From NCBI GenBank assembly GCA_049999725.1, contig JBNGIS010030633.1:1-42233 (forward strand): 42,233 nucleotides of DNA, given 5' to 3'. Both the position numbers and the translations under genes were made by a program. The notes under the pieces are model-generated. The model made no database searches. It was not told the DNA's origin and saw only the letters and a list, made by a program, of their open reading frames with translations. Positions within the stretch are counted from its first letter, which is position 1, and each line of letters begins with the position of its first letter. This DNA comes from Haplomitrium mnioides. Taxonomy: Eukaryota; Marchantiophyta; Haplomitriopsida; Calobryales. Positions 29,345 to 39,700 of the stretch are shown here, piece after piece.

Positions 29345-29870
29345 GGGAATTGCAACAAGGGGGGGCTGGATTGAGAAGTCACTGAAAAGACCACGTGAAG
29401 TAGAGTTACTAGCTCAGGGGATCCGGGGAATTCAGAGGAGGGCTGGGGGGAGACCCAGGTGACCTCATTCTTGCAGGCGGACCTGAGTGGCGGGTTACTG
29501 ATACGGGGTCTCGATTGATTTCTTGCCAGCTAAGACTTCGGGAGAAGCCACCATGGGAGGACTTGGGGTCGTTTCTGCTTTCTCTGTGTAGGAGTATCAC
29601 GATATGGGGACAAGAAAATCGCAACGAGGGGCAGCTGGAGTGAGAATTCATTAAGAAGATCACGTGAAGCAGAGTTACTAGCTCAAGGGATTCGGAGGAT
29701 TTAGAGGAGGACTAGGGAGAGACCCAGGTGACCTCATCCTTGCAAGCGGACCTGGGTAGCGAGTTACTGATACAGAGATCTAGAAGGGATTCGGCCAGTT
29801 ATGACTTCGGGAGAGGTTGCCGAGTGAGGAGCTTGGAATTCTCTGCCATTCCTTGTGCGGGAGTATCACC
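29345..29870. repeat. 269-bp tandem duplication in X2
   Basis: GAGTTACTAGCTCA at 29403 and 29672 and GAGTATCAC at 29592 and 29861 are each 269 bp apart. Both copies contain GAGACCCAGGTGACCTCAT and GACTTCGGGAGA. The copies differ by scattered substitutions. Confidence 0.88.
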
Positions 29871-30797
29871 CCAGAGTGTTCGAAGTACACTCTGTCTTTA
29901 ATCTCAAGTGGAGCTGCGAGGGAGGGGGGGGGGGGGACTACGTTAGTACCCGCGTACTGCGGAAGTAAGACTCCTCAAGGCTTGGTGTGGAGTGGGTTAC
30001 CTAAAGTCGGGAGGACTATGCTTTTCCAGAGGTGGAACTAAAGTAGATCCTCTTCCTAGCCTGAGAGGAAGTAAAGTTAGGACTTCTCGCAAGGGAAGTA
30101 TCAAAACTATCTGGATAAGGGTGTGTGAGTAGTGAGTGTTGGGCTGCAGACTGTAAGACAGCGGAGGTTTCAGAAGGGAAATTAGTTGGTGGATCTGTCC
30201 AGAGGTCTTCAAGGACTCTGTTCCTATTCACACTACATAGTGTAAATAGTTGATGTATATAAGTGTAGTTTGATTCTCATTGTGCATTTGATTTCATGCA
30301 GTAGAGTAGTATAAAATATATCAGGACAACTGAGCAGACCCTGAGACATCTCGAAAGGGAGAATGCAGTCCCTGTGACAACGAAATGATCATGGGGGAAA
30401 ATGCTCTATGGTTATAATCTTGAGGATTAGTCTGGTGATTCATTCATCTTAGGATAGTTGAGATCTATTGTACTCGATCTGTGACAACTCTGAAAGGGGG
30501 AGTCCAGACTTCTGTAATTGTTCCAATTACACAAAAGGTGACAGGACCTCGAGTTTTGGTCCTTGGAATACATGGACAACATTACACAAGGAAGATTGAG
30601 TGTGGAGAACACTGAACTGAGTGGTGAATGAATGAGTTGAGTGTAGTCTAAATAGAGTAAGTGGCACAACAAAGGCTAGTAAGGAAAGCAAGAATCCTTA
30701 AAGCCTTAAAGCAATAAAGGGTAAGGGGCCATCTCAGAAAAGAACCTGAATGCCCGCAATTTGTCATCCCCTGCGTCCAAATAGGTGACTATGAAGG

Positions 30798-31593
30798 TTA
30801 AGGCCGGAAACAGGGGAGTGACAATGAGCATGTGCCTAGCAATTGTTTGTATGTTGCGAATTACTTTTTTGGCTATTCCATTTTGAAAATGGACATACGC
30901 GACAAAGTGTTGGGTATCTGTACCCATGGTCATACAGAAATCATCAAATTTTTTTGATGTAAACTCTCCTGCATTGTCAACTCGTAGGATTTTTATTGGA
31001 CTTTCTGGAAATTGAGCCTTCAATTTCATAATCTGTGCTAATATCCTTAGGAAGACTAAATTACGAGTTGAGAGTAATGATACTTGTGACCATTTAGTTG
31101 ATGCACAAATTATCACCAAATACCAAAAGGGTCTACTAGGTGGGTCAATAAGACCACAGATATCTGCATGTATCCTCCCAAGGAATTTTGAAATTTCTAT
31201 AATTGTCTTGGATATTAATAGTTGTAAGGCTAGTTTTTCTTGAGAATAGTGTATGCACAATATTGTGATCATAGATGGTCTTATGCTTGAAGGAATAGAT
31301 TGAGACACTTTTTGAATGTTTTGAAACATAATCATGCTTGGATGTTTTAAGCGATTATACCATCGTATTGTATGATCAATGTTTTGTGCATGAGTATGAA
31401 AACTCTGTATTTGTGTTATGTAAAAATCAAAAGGGTATGCAAATAAAGTTTTTTTTATTACAGATCCTTCAAGAGTGTGCTTTAACAAATGCAACACTTC
31501 TTGGTTTTTACAAATTCTGGTATGAATATAGAAACCATTGTCTCTTATATCTTTGAAACTTATTAATAAGGTTCTTTTTAGCATTTGGTGCAT
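30798..31593 (-). pseudogene. Copia integrase, N-terminal and core
   Basis: The pre-integrase segment reads RWYNRLKHPSMIMFQNIQK, with the first zinc-binding His changed to Tyr. The core follows: IHADICGLIDPPSRPFWYLV with the first Asp, IICASTKWSQVSLLSTRNLV, then AQFPESPIKILRVDNAGEFT with the second Asp. QNGIAKKVIRNIQTIARHML follows, where the catalytic Glu of Q-N-G-x-A-E is replaced by Lys. This Asp-Asp-Lys arrangement should be inactive. The frame is unusually long (about 270 codons) for this window. It ends at the X2 junction in P-L-F-P-A. Confidence 0.92.
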
Positions 31594-31624
31594 AAATAGC
31601 GGATCTGATATTAAAAATAGTCCC

Positions 31625-31822
31625 TTATGGCAATTTGATTATTGCTGGTCCTTTGTCTTCTTCAATTTGGTTACTACCCATGATTGTAGTCACCTTTTGA
31701 TGTAAGGGCATAAGCTTGGTGAAGTAGGACTTGCATTTCATAATGGTATGAGTACTGCTACGATCAATTATGCAGGTATGAATATCATTAAGAAGTAGTG
31801 TATTGTTTGTACACTGAATCAT
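31625..31822 (-). pseudogene. Copia protease region
   Basis: The minus strand reads LLNDIHTCIIDRSSTHTIMK, then SYFTKLMPLHQKVTTIMGSN. The copia protease motif is I-D-S-G-(T/A)-T-x-x-(I/M); here it reads I-D-R-S-S-T, so the active-site Gly is gone. The next block (31600-31500) reads IFNIRSAIYAPNAKKNLISF, the spacer before the integrase. Confidence 0.8.
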
Positions 31823-31899
31823 ATTGGTCTCAAGTGTGTTCAGATCCTCTTTCTTATCAATATAGTCGCTAAGGGTATCGGTCTATTTCAAAAAAGCAC

Positions 31900-32462
31900 C
31901 ATGAGTCTCAATTGCAGCAGTCTCGCTCTTGTCTTTTGCATAAAGTGCCACTAGGTGACTAGAATCCTGCAAGCTTTATGGGTATGTCCCATAGTACCAC
32001 ATCAACTGCATACTACTAGACCTCTTGAATTCCTTGAGAAAGGCTGACTTCTGTTATTGTATAAAGATCTGCCTCCTCTTCTTCCTCTTTGGAAGAATTT
32101 TTCTAGAGTTACCCCTTGCTCTACCTCTCCCCTTGAATTGTTGATTTCTGTCAAACATGGGTGCTTTACTGCTTTGAGAGTTTTGTCTAAAGGAACCAAA
32201 TTTGGCCACTGTTCTAGACATGCCTCTATTATATATTGGCTTGAAAAAATGAGATTAAAGTGTTTGGGTTAGAGGTAGGGTACTTGGGGGGTCTAACTTT
32301 GGAATTTTTCATTAGTAAGTCCTAATGCTTCTTTGCTAATTGTAGATATGCCATCAGCTCATAATATGGAGTAAAATTCATGTTTTTGTATTGGGCAGAC
32401 AGAATCATGTTTGCTATATGAAATGTAGACAGAGTCTTTTCAATCTGTTCCTCTTGAGAAAC
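31900..32462 (-). pseudogene. Copia gag, C-terminal part
   Basis: The minus strand at 32462 reads VSQEEQIEKTLSTFHIANMI, LSAQYKNMNFTPYYELMAYL and QLAKKH. This is the C-terminal half of a UBN2-type copia gag. A basic stretch NQQFKGRGRARGNSRKIL follows near 32150, where the nucleocapsid usually sits. No zinc knuckle can be completed. Left and right of Gypsy-3 the two gag halves meet at the target duplication. Confidence 0.85.
32458..32462. repeat. Left target-site duplication of Gypsy-3 (GAAAC)
   Basis: Pairs with AAAAC at 38619-38623, one mismatch. Confidence 0.8.
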
Positions 32463-33027
32463 TGTAACAGTCACTAACTTTAGTAAGCTACAACTAAAAA
32501 TAGTGTCAATTATGTCTAGAAAGTTATTACTAAGTTAGAGTAGCAAAATGCAACTGTTATTATAGAGAGTTGGACACGTGCTACAAGGAGAGAAAGTCAA
32601 TGAATTAAAGTGAAAGAGGGAGTGTAAGTAAACTACTTAAGAAGAGGACAAAGACACGTGGCAAGCAAAAAACTAAAGTAAAAAAGAAGGTTCTAGATAA
32701 AGACATGTGGCAGAAAGAGAACTAAAGAGATGGAAGGTTCTAAGGATAAGAATGTGTGGCACATGGAGAACAAAAAATAAAAGGTAGTCCAATTAGAGTG
32801 AGAGAGAAAAGAGGGGTCCAATTAGAAGAGGATAGAAAAGAAATCAATGGAGTTCCTCCACTTATGTAAGCAAAGTGCTTTCTCTCAAGTATATAAAGAA
32901 GGGAGAGTGCTTTGTTTGGCATCTCTTACCTTGTGGGTTCTTGAAGTTCTTGTGCGCTTCTCTTATGCTAACTGGTATGTGTTATACTTGTGCTAACTTG
33001 TGTGTAATGTGGGTGTGTAGTGTTACA
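32463..33027 (+). repeat. 5' LTR of Gypsy-3
   Basis: Starts TGTAACAGTCACTAAC and ends GTAGTGTTACA, 565 bp. By eye about nine in ten bases match the 3' LTR. Confidence 0.95.
32890..32897 (+). promoter_or_regulatory. TATA box of the Gypsy-3 5' LTR
   Basis: TATATAAA in the context CTCAAGTATATAAAGAAGG. The 3' LTR has TATATTAA at this place, so only the 5' copy keeps the box. Confidence 0.6.
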
Positions 33028-33043
33028 ATGGTATGAGAGCTTG
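33028..33043 (+). promoter_or_regulatory. Primer-binding site of Gypsy-3
   Basis: ATGGTATGAGAGCTTG follows the LTR directly. It matches the initiator-methionine-tRNA site TGGTATCAGAGC except for one base. Confidence 0.82.
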
Positions 33044-33716
33044 GTCTTCTCTAAAGAGTGTGGATTACCTCTCTTTGGAGAAGTACTTAAGACCTTTTGG
33101 AGTAGTAGAATCTCCACTTTGCATTGACACCATTAGAGTTAAACTATCGCGTTTTCATGAATAAATAATAGTGGATATCCCATCCTTTATACATGAAGAT
33201 AAGAAGTTTGACTTGATGCTATGGTAGCCAATGGATAGAGGAGCATTTGTACCTCTTAGAATTCCCCTACTAAATCCTTTTAACATTCGTGTGTTTAATA
33301 TTGACAAATATTTCTTTCGTCAATTTCTAGTGTATAACTTTGGTGATGACTTTATGGTTTTTGTGATGGAATCAAGAGAACTTGTTTTCTTACCTATAGT
33401 AAACTATGGTGTTACATGGGAGTGTTTTATTTATATTTTCTGATAGAAAGAAAAATGGATTTGAACCAAACTCCTCTAGAAGAGTTCAACTCCAAATGTT
33501 ATATTTCTATTAGAGTAACGTCTAAGCAAACGCAACGTGATTTTCTTGTTCGTAAGTTTGGAGAGAGGTTTTATAATATGGTGTTGGCATCTACTAAACC
33601 TTTTATTTAACCTATTCTTCACAATTGGAATGTGTATAAATTTGTCTTTGTATAAGTTTTAGAGGGTTGAACTGTGACAGAACAACATTGATGCTGACTC
33701 TAGCAGTCTTGAAGGA
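33044..33716 (+). other. Gypsy-3 leader
   Basis: About 670 bp between primer site and gag. Two open stretches (33231-33443, 33416-33610) overlap in different frames and resemble nothing I recognise. They could be relics of an extra 5' coding region or chance frames. Confidence 0.5.
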
Positions 33717-34640
33717 GTGTGGATGATGGAAAAGTTGGAAGAGCTTCAAGTAGCTCTTATAGTAAGCCAACAACAAACAAATACATTGATGGTAGAAATG
33801 GTGAAAATGCAACTACAACAAGAAAGTGGAGAAGTAAGTAAGAAAACATTACTTCAGAAAATGAGCAAGTCGTGCAAAGTAGAGCCTTATAGAGGGAGTT
33901 GCATAGTTGGCGTTGTAGAATAATAGGTTTATCAAATGGAGGTTCACATGTCATATTATCCAAATGCTTCGGAATTAGAGAAAATATTGTTTGCAAGATC
34001 ATTTTTAACAGAGCATGCATCAACATGGCTACAAGGTTGGGAGTGACACAAAAATACACGAGAAGAACAACTTTTGTGGAGCAGTTTAAAAGAAGGTTTG
34101 CTCCAAAAATTTAAAGCAAAAGGTTCTATATTGACTGAACAACAAGTAAGCGTTTCGAGATACATTGAGGAATTGTGAAGCTTGCAAGTTCAAATCAAAG
34201 ATATGAATCTAGCGGAGGCCTTTGACAAATTTTTGCAACGGTTAAGGAGAAATATTAGAGGAGAAGTTATGATGCGCAACCCAAAAGATGTAAATGAATC
34301 CATTTCGTTTACTCAATGAATAGAAAGGACAATGAGAATTGTGCAAACTAGAGGAAACTATGGCCCCATGCCTATGGAGTTGGGGAATATGAGAAGAAGA
34401 GAATTTCATTGCCCAAATCACCAACAAGAGAGACCATAACATACGAATGAAAGGAGGATAGATGATCGATGAGAAACTCAAACATGCTACAATTGTGGTC
34501 GGGTAGGACATATTGTACCAAATTGTAACAGTACGACACAATTAAGGGTGAGTATTTCGGCAACCTCTCCAAAATATCAACAATGAAGGAGATGAAGAAG
34601 GCCAGAGAAACGAGGGGCACTAGAAAAAAAACCTCGTGGT
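33717..34640 (+). pseudogene. Gypsy-3 gag with zinc knuckle
   Basis: Starts near ATG 33717/33723 with MMEKLEELQVALIVSQQQTN. Frames then shift to MSYYPNASELEKILFARSFL, TEHASTWLQGWE, LLQKFKAKGSILTEQQVSV and IKDMNLAEAFDKFLQRLRRN, the classical gypsy capsid order. PMELGNMRRREFHCPNHQQ leads to the zinc knuckle CYNCGRVGHIVPNC at 34485-34526. All Cys and His ligands (C-x2-C-x4-H-x4-C) are present. Several stops and at least two frameshifts break the frame. Confidence 0.9.
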
Positions 34641-34649
34641 TTTGCTAGG

Positions 34650-35051
34650 ATGAAGAAGAAAGGCAAAGAAAGCATCCACTATATAGAAAAACAGAAAAAT
34701 AGAGGGCTAATTGTGGTTGATGGATGGATGGAAGGATCTGCAATAAGAGTTTTGGTTGACTCGAGAGAAAAAGAAAATTTCTTATCACGAGCGATGCCAT
34801 TGAAGTTGAAGTTGCCCCTTCAAAAAGAAAAGCACAAGATGGTGGAAATGGCAAATGGCCAAAACAAGTTTATTAAACGACTATCTCAAAGTATAGCTTT
34901 ACACATAGGTAACTATAAAGAGAAGTTGGAGTGGAAGATGACAATATTGGCAAGATATGATGCTATTCTTGGAATAAAGTGGCTACAAAGATATAATCCG
35001 GAAGTAGATTGGAGAAAGAAGACACTCATGATATCTCAATGGAAGATTTGA
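34650..35051 (+). pseudogene. Gypsy-3 aspartic protease
   Basis: A 134-codon open frame reads GLIVVDGWMEGSAIRVLVDS, then REKENFLSRAMPLKLKLPLQ, HKMVEMANGQNKFIKRLSQS and YDAILGIKWLQRYNPEVDWR. The active site Asp-Ser-Gly is Asp-Ser-Arg here. The G-I-K/D-W-L end of the fold (normally G-M-D-W-L) is recognisable. Length and order fit the family. Confidence 0.88.
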
Positions 35052-35093
35052 GATGATCGAGTACGATCTCATTCAAGACACTTACCCCTATAT

Positions 35094-36120
35094 GTGATTG
35101 GAGCAAATGCAATAAAAAAGCAAGATATGGTGTTTTTAAAACTCATATGTGAGCTCATTATTGACAAAGAGGACTCAAATCATAATGTTCCACATGAATT
35201 TCAAGGTGTTTTGAAGGAGTTTCATGAAGTTTTTCCCAATGATTTGCCCAAGGGTTTGCTTCTAAAACAACATATTGATCAAAAGATTGAGGTCATTCCA
35301 ATAAGTAATCCACCGTGCAAAGCACCATATCATTTTCCTCCTCATGAATTGGAGGAATGCAAATCTCATATTACGAAATTGTTGGGAAAAATATTCATTC
35401 AACCAAACATTTCTCCTTATAATGCACCAGTATTATTTGTCAAAAAGAAGGATGGGAGTATGAGGATGTGCATTGACTATCGAGCACTCAATCAACAAAT
35501 AGTGAAAAATAAACATCCATTGTCGAGGATAGATGATTCATTTGATCAACTTCAAGAAGCAAATCACTTTACAAAAATGGAACTTGAGAAGCAGATATAA
35601 TCAAATCTGAATCACAGAAGGTGATGTGCAAAAAACAGCTTTTCGAAGTCAATGGAGACATTTTGAATATCTTGTTATGCCTTTTGGATTAACCAATGCT
35701 CTTGCAATATTTATAGATCTTATGAATGATAATTTTCAATCTTATTTGGATAAGTTTGTTATTGTCTTTTTAGATGATATTCTCATCAACAACAAAAGTC
35801 TTTAAGAACATCAACAACATCTTCATACAATATTAAAGGTACTTAAGAACCACAAGCTATATGTGAAGATGTCCAAATGTGAAATTAGAAAGAGGGAGGT
35901 TGACTACTTGGGTCACCGTGTAAGTGCATCAAGAATCTAAGTTGTGGATGAGAAAGTGGAGGCAATTCAAAAGTGGGAAGCTCTTAGTGATCAAACACAA
36001 CTAACAGGATTTTTTAGGCTAATTGAGTTTTATCGTTGATTTGTAAAAGGTTTTGCACAAATAGGAGAACCATTAACCAACTTGCTCAAGAAAAGCCACA
36101 CATGATCATGAGGAGCTGCA
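35094..36120 (+). pseudogene. Gypsy-3 reverse transcriptase
   Basis: The first 168 codons are open: [60 protein letters not shown] and [20 protein letters not shown]. After a frameshift near 35590 come [20 protein letters not shown] and [18 protein letters not shown]. The catalytic F-L-D-D (35767-35778) is intact inside [12 protein letters not shown]. Later parts read KVLKNHKLYVKMSKCEIRK and VDYLGHRVSASRI, then the connection, with further stops at 35805, 35938 and 36040. Confidence 0.93.
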
Positions 36121-36126
36121 AAAGAG

Positions 36127-36560
36127 TTGGCATTCCAAGCATTGAAGAATCACTTCTTCATGTTACTATTCTTAAATGGTATGATTCTAAATGACCAAGC
36201 AAACTTTCGGTGGATGCATTGGGAAAGGATATTGCCAAAGTGTTGCAACAAGAACGGGAAGATGGTTGGCATCATATTGCCTTTTTTTAAAGAAGTTGAG
36301 CGATATTGCGAAAAACTACCACACTACAAAGCGAGAAGAATTGGCAATTGTGCTATCAACCAAGCATTGGAAGCATTATCTAGGAGATAAGGAGTTTATT
36401 GTCAAAATTGGCCATAAACCTCTAATCTATCTTGAAACTCAAAAGGAGCTCTCAAAAAGGTAGATTTGTTGGGTGGAGTAGTGACAACAGTTCCCTATGA
36501 AGATGGTCTATGTGGAAGGAAAACAACAAACTGTAGATGCTTTGACCCGTATACCTTAAC
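36127..36560 (+). pseudogene. Gypsy-3 RNase H
   Basis: In two frames: MILNDQANFRWMHWERILPK replaces the usual D-A-S segment, then NYHTTKREELAIVLSTKHWK, HYLGDKEFIVKIGHKPLIYL and ETQKELSKR. A stop follows, then VDALTRIP near 36535. The Y-x-T-x-E-x-E-x-L-A-I-V motif and the D-H-K-P-L box (here G-H-K-P-L) place it in the family. The first catalytic Asp appears lost. Confidence 0.85.
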
Positions 36561-36699
36561 TCAACATCTTGTCGGAAATCACAATTCATCCTACTTGGTG
36601 GACAAAAATGTTGGTTGCATCAAAAGAAGATGAGGAGATTATTACACACAACAAAAGAATCTAGTGAAAGAAGTGAGAGGATTGATTTTCTTCCAAGGC

Positions 36700-38035
36700 A
36701 AGGTATGGGTTCCTAATAATATTAAGCTTTGTTGTGAGGTTTTCTATGAAGCACATGATTTAGCAATTGGTGGACATGTTGGAATTGAGAAAACTTTGGA
36801 CAATCTTCAACAAGTCTATTATTAGCCTAAGATGCATCAAGATGTGAAGATCTATGTTTGGAGTTGTTTGGCTTGTGAACAAAACAAAGCAACCAATCTT
36901 AAATGTGGAGGCTTATTACAACTATTGCTTATCCTGAATTGGCGATGGGAATATGTGAGTATGGATATTGTGTGTGAGTTACCACGTACTTCTATGGGTT
37001 ATAATGCTATTGTTGTTTTTGTGGACAAACTTAACAAAATGATTCATATTCGTTCGACTACCAAATCGGAGACAACACTTGAGTTAGCAAGAATTTATTT
37101 AGAAGGAGTCTACTCTCATCATGGTATCTCCAAAGTGACTATCTCCGATCGTGGCACTTAATTTACCATCATGTTTTGGCGCATAATATTTGGTCTTCTC
37201 AAAACCAATCTGGCTATATCCATTGTTTATCACCCTAAATTGGATGGTCAAACTGAATGGGCCAACCGCACCATTGAAGATATGTTACGAGATTTTACTT
37301 TGGAAGAACAAGAAGAATGGGATTGGTTGCTACCTCTCATGGAGTTCTTTTACAATAACTCCATCAACAACTCTACACAAGCCCCGCCTTTCTTTTTGAT
37401 GTATGGTGAGCATCCAACCACTCTATATAATCTTCATCCTACATTGACCTCTAAGAGTCAAGCTGCTGATGATTTCCTCCATCGGGTATACCATAACATC
37501 CAATGTGCCAAGGAAAAAATTGAAGTTGCTCGTAATTGCCAAAAACAATATGCCAATACTCATCGTCAAGAGGTGACCTTTGCTATAGGTGATCATGTAT
37601 GGCTCTCTACTTCCAATCTTCTTTTACTTCACTTTCATAAGCTATTTACTCGCTTTATTGGACCATTTTCTATTTCTACTCATATCAATGAAGTGGCCTA
37701 TCAACTTGTTTTACATCCTCACATGAAAATTCATCTAGCTTTTCATGTCTCTTTATTACGTTCTTTTGTACCTCGCTCTATTACCTTCATTTGTACCCAA
37801 GAACCCTCTCCACTACCTAAGTGTATTGATGGTCATGAGGAATTTGAGGTGGAGTAGCTCTTGAAGATATGCACATATTGTCTAGGCCATCATGAGATTG
37901 TGGAGTACTTGGTTTGTTGGAAAGGTTACTCTCTTTATGAAGCTACTTGAAAGCCATTAAAGAATTTGGCCAATGCCTCTGCACTTGTTCACTCTTTTGA
38001 GAGCTCTTTTACTCGCAATGAGAATGTTGCCTCTT
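36700..38035 (+). pseudogene. Gypsy-3 integrase and chromodomain
   Basis: The zinc region reads EAHDLAIGGHVGIEKTLDNL and SCLACEQNKATNL, an H-H-C-C set. The core reads WEYVSMDIVCELPRTSMGYN (first Asp), FVDKLNKMIHIRSTTKSETT and SKVTISDRGT with the second Asp, then a stop. HPKLDGQTEWANRTIEDMLR has the Glu. A 229-codon frame (37171-37857) continues with GDHVWLSTSNLLLLHFHKLF, TRFIGPFSISTHINEVAYQL and HMKIHLAFHVSLLRSFVP. The chromodomain (37840-38035) has GHEEFEVE, a stop, then EYLVCWKGYSLYEAT, where a stop replaces the next conserved Trp. Confidence 0.93.
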
Positions 38036-38050
38036 AAAAGAGGGGAGGAT
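38036..38050 (+). promoter_or_regulatory. Polypurine tract of Gypsy-3
   Basis: AAAAGAGGGGAGGAT ends directly at the 3' LTR, as expected for plus-strand priming. Confidence 0.85.
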
Positions 38051-38618
38051 TCTAGTGGTCACTAACTTTAGTAAGCCATAGCTAAAAATTATATCAACTA
38101 TGTCTAGAAAGCTATTACTAAGTTAGAGTAGCAAAAAGCAATTTCTATTATAGAGAGTTAGACACGTGACACAAGGAGAGAAAGTCAACGAATTAAGGTA
38201 AATGAGGGAGTATAAATAGACTACTTTAGAAGAGGATAAGAACATGTGGGCAAGCAGAGAACTAAAGTAAAGAGAAGGTTCTAAAGACAAAGACACGTGG
38301 CAGAAAGAGAACTAAAGAGATGGAAGGTTCTAAGGATAAGAACTTGTCGCACAAGGAGAACAAAAGTAAAGGGTGGTCCAATTAGAGTGAGAGAGAAAAG
38401 AGGGGTCTAATTAGAAGAGGATAGAAAAGGAACCAATAGGGTTCCTCTACCTATATAAGCAAAGTGCTTTCTCTCAAGTATATTAAGAAGGGCGAGTGCT
38501 TTGTTTGGCATCTCTTACCTTGTGGGTTTTAGAAGTTCTTGTGTGCTTCTCTTATGCTAACTTGTATGTGTTGTACTTGTGCTAGCTTGTGTGTGTAATG
38601 TGGGTGTGTAGTGTTACA
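38051..38618 (+). repeat. 3' LTR of Gypsy-3
   Basis: Starts TCTAGTGGTCACTAAC, with the first TG lost to TC, and ends GTAGTGTTACA, 568 bp. Confidence 0.95.
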
Positions 38619-38623
38619 AAAAC
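38619..38623. repeat. Right target-site duplication of Gypsy-3 (AAAAC)
   Basis: Pairs with GAAAC at 32458-32462. Confidence 0.8.
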
Positions 38624-39012
38624 AGGGTGTCCACACACAAATCAATTGAGATGTAATTTTGATTAACTCACTATTGTATTTAGAGATAGTTGGAAAATCT
38701 TGCACTCTCAAATTAACCAATCTTGCTTTGCTTTGGGTAGATGTATAGTTTTGGTATGGTCAAATCTATCTTTCAGATTATCCTAGAAAATTATAGGGTT
38801 ACTCTCATTCAGTATCTATATTTTTAGAGAGTCTAAAAGGTGATACCTTAGGAAGACCAATGCATAGTCTTTCTATTGTGGAGTAATGTCTTCATTTGTC
38901 AAGATGGTAGTCTCCAATCCTTTTGATACTAGATGTGCAGCAACATCCAATGACCAAGAGAGATAATTGTCTCCTTCTATGGTCAACTGTTTAAAATTTT
39001 ATTTCTCCATGA
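38624..39012 (-). pseudogene. Copia gag, N-terminal part
   Basis: From an ATG at about 39012 the minus strand reads NFKQLTIEGDNYLSWSLDVA, AHLVSKGLETTILTNEDITP and YALVFLRYHLLDSLK. After further breaks MVNLRVQDFPTISKYNSELI and KITSQLIC follow. This is the UBN2-type gag of a Ty1/copia element, with the W-x-x-D-x-x-x-x-L start and the V-x-x-Y-N-S-x-L segment. It continues at 32462 on the other side of Gypsy-3. Confidence 0.85.
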
Positions 39013-39700
39013 TTTAGAATGCAAAAAAAGTTCTAAGAGTTTGAGGATAAATAATAGATTTATAAAAAAATTCAGATCTTCTTGCTATATGCAAGAGGTT
39101 GATTTTCAAAACTTCAAGAAAACAAGTGTTGCAGTCAGCAATAGGCCTTCCTAATTCAACAACAATATGTCAGGGGTAGTTGAAGTCTCTGCTTTGAGAA
39201 ATAGTCTTTAGAAGTTGGAGTAGAATTCATGAATATGCAAACTTGTCCTCTGAACTACTGATTCAAGTCTTGAAGATAGATGATGTTGATAAATCTTGAT
39301 AATAAAATTTGAAGATACTCTGTATTGTAGAGAGAACCCTATGAACTAGTTGTGGCTATTAGGCCTTTTCATAACCTTTATAGATTCAAGAGACAACAAG
39401 TCAATTTCTTCAATCAAGTTTTATAGAAAATATATACTTTTTAGAAATCATAATATGTACTATAGATATAGCTATAGTCAATTTCTCTACACTTATAGAT
39501 TGAGTTGTGCTAATTAAAAATGCATTGGATTCTTGAATCCTTGATTCAATTTGTGTAGCATATTCTATTGGATTTGCTAGTGTTCATATTTCTATTAAAT
39601 GAAGTACATAGTATTGAGATATCATAATGGTAAAAAAAATGATCTAATATTAATCTATATCAAATTGGTATTCCAATAGGTATAACAATGTTTCATATAT
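39013..39700 (-). other. Copia leader, perhaps with a relic of its own LTR
   Basis: Upstream of the gag start, the minus strand has TCTATAAAGGTTATG near 39380 followed by GGGTTCTCTCTACAATACAG, as expected around a copia transcription start. I found no second copy elsewhere, so an LTR here cannot be proved. Confidence 0.3.

Larger units (their letters stand above)
27815..30797. mobile_element. GC-rich repeat block X2
   Basis: It separates the two halves of one copia integrase, so it is an insertion. The left flank ends AAGC and the right flank starts AAGGC, a possible degenerate 5-bp target duplication. It shares GCCGAAAGGGTGAC-like motifs (about 28530, 28624, 28676), the inverted AAGTGG/CCCACTTAAG module and the CCTACCCCTTTGCGGGG hairpin with X1. 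A 269-bp duplication and a 400-N gap lie inside. No protein domain is recognised. The termini are not clear enough to assign a class. Confidence 0.55.
32463..38618 (+). mobile_element. Gypsy-3, degenerate Ty3/gypsy chromovirus nested in copia gag
   Basis: The 6.16-kb element has LTRs at 32463-33027 and 38051-38618, a primer site, a polypurine tract and a target duplication. Domains run in the order gag with zinc knuckle, protease, reverse transcriptase, RNase H, integrase, chromodomain, all on the plus strand. Its LTRs are unrelated to those of Gypsy-1 and Gypsy-2. It carries many stops but keeps more key residues than Gypsy-1. Confidence 0.95.

Noticed and set aside
33231-33610. Small genes in the Gypsy-3 leader
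   Set aside because: Two overlapping frames without motif between primer site and gag; treated as leader.
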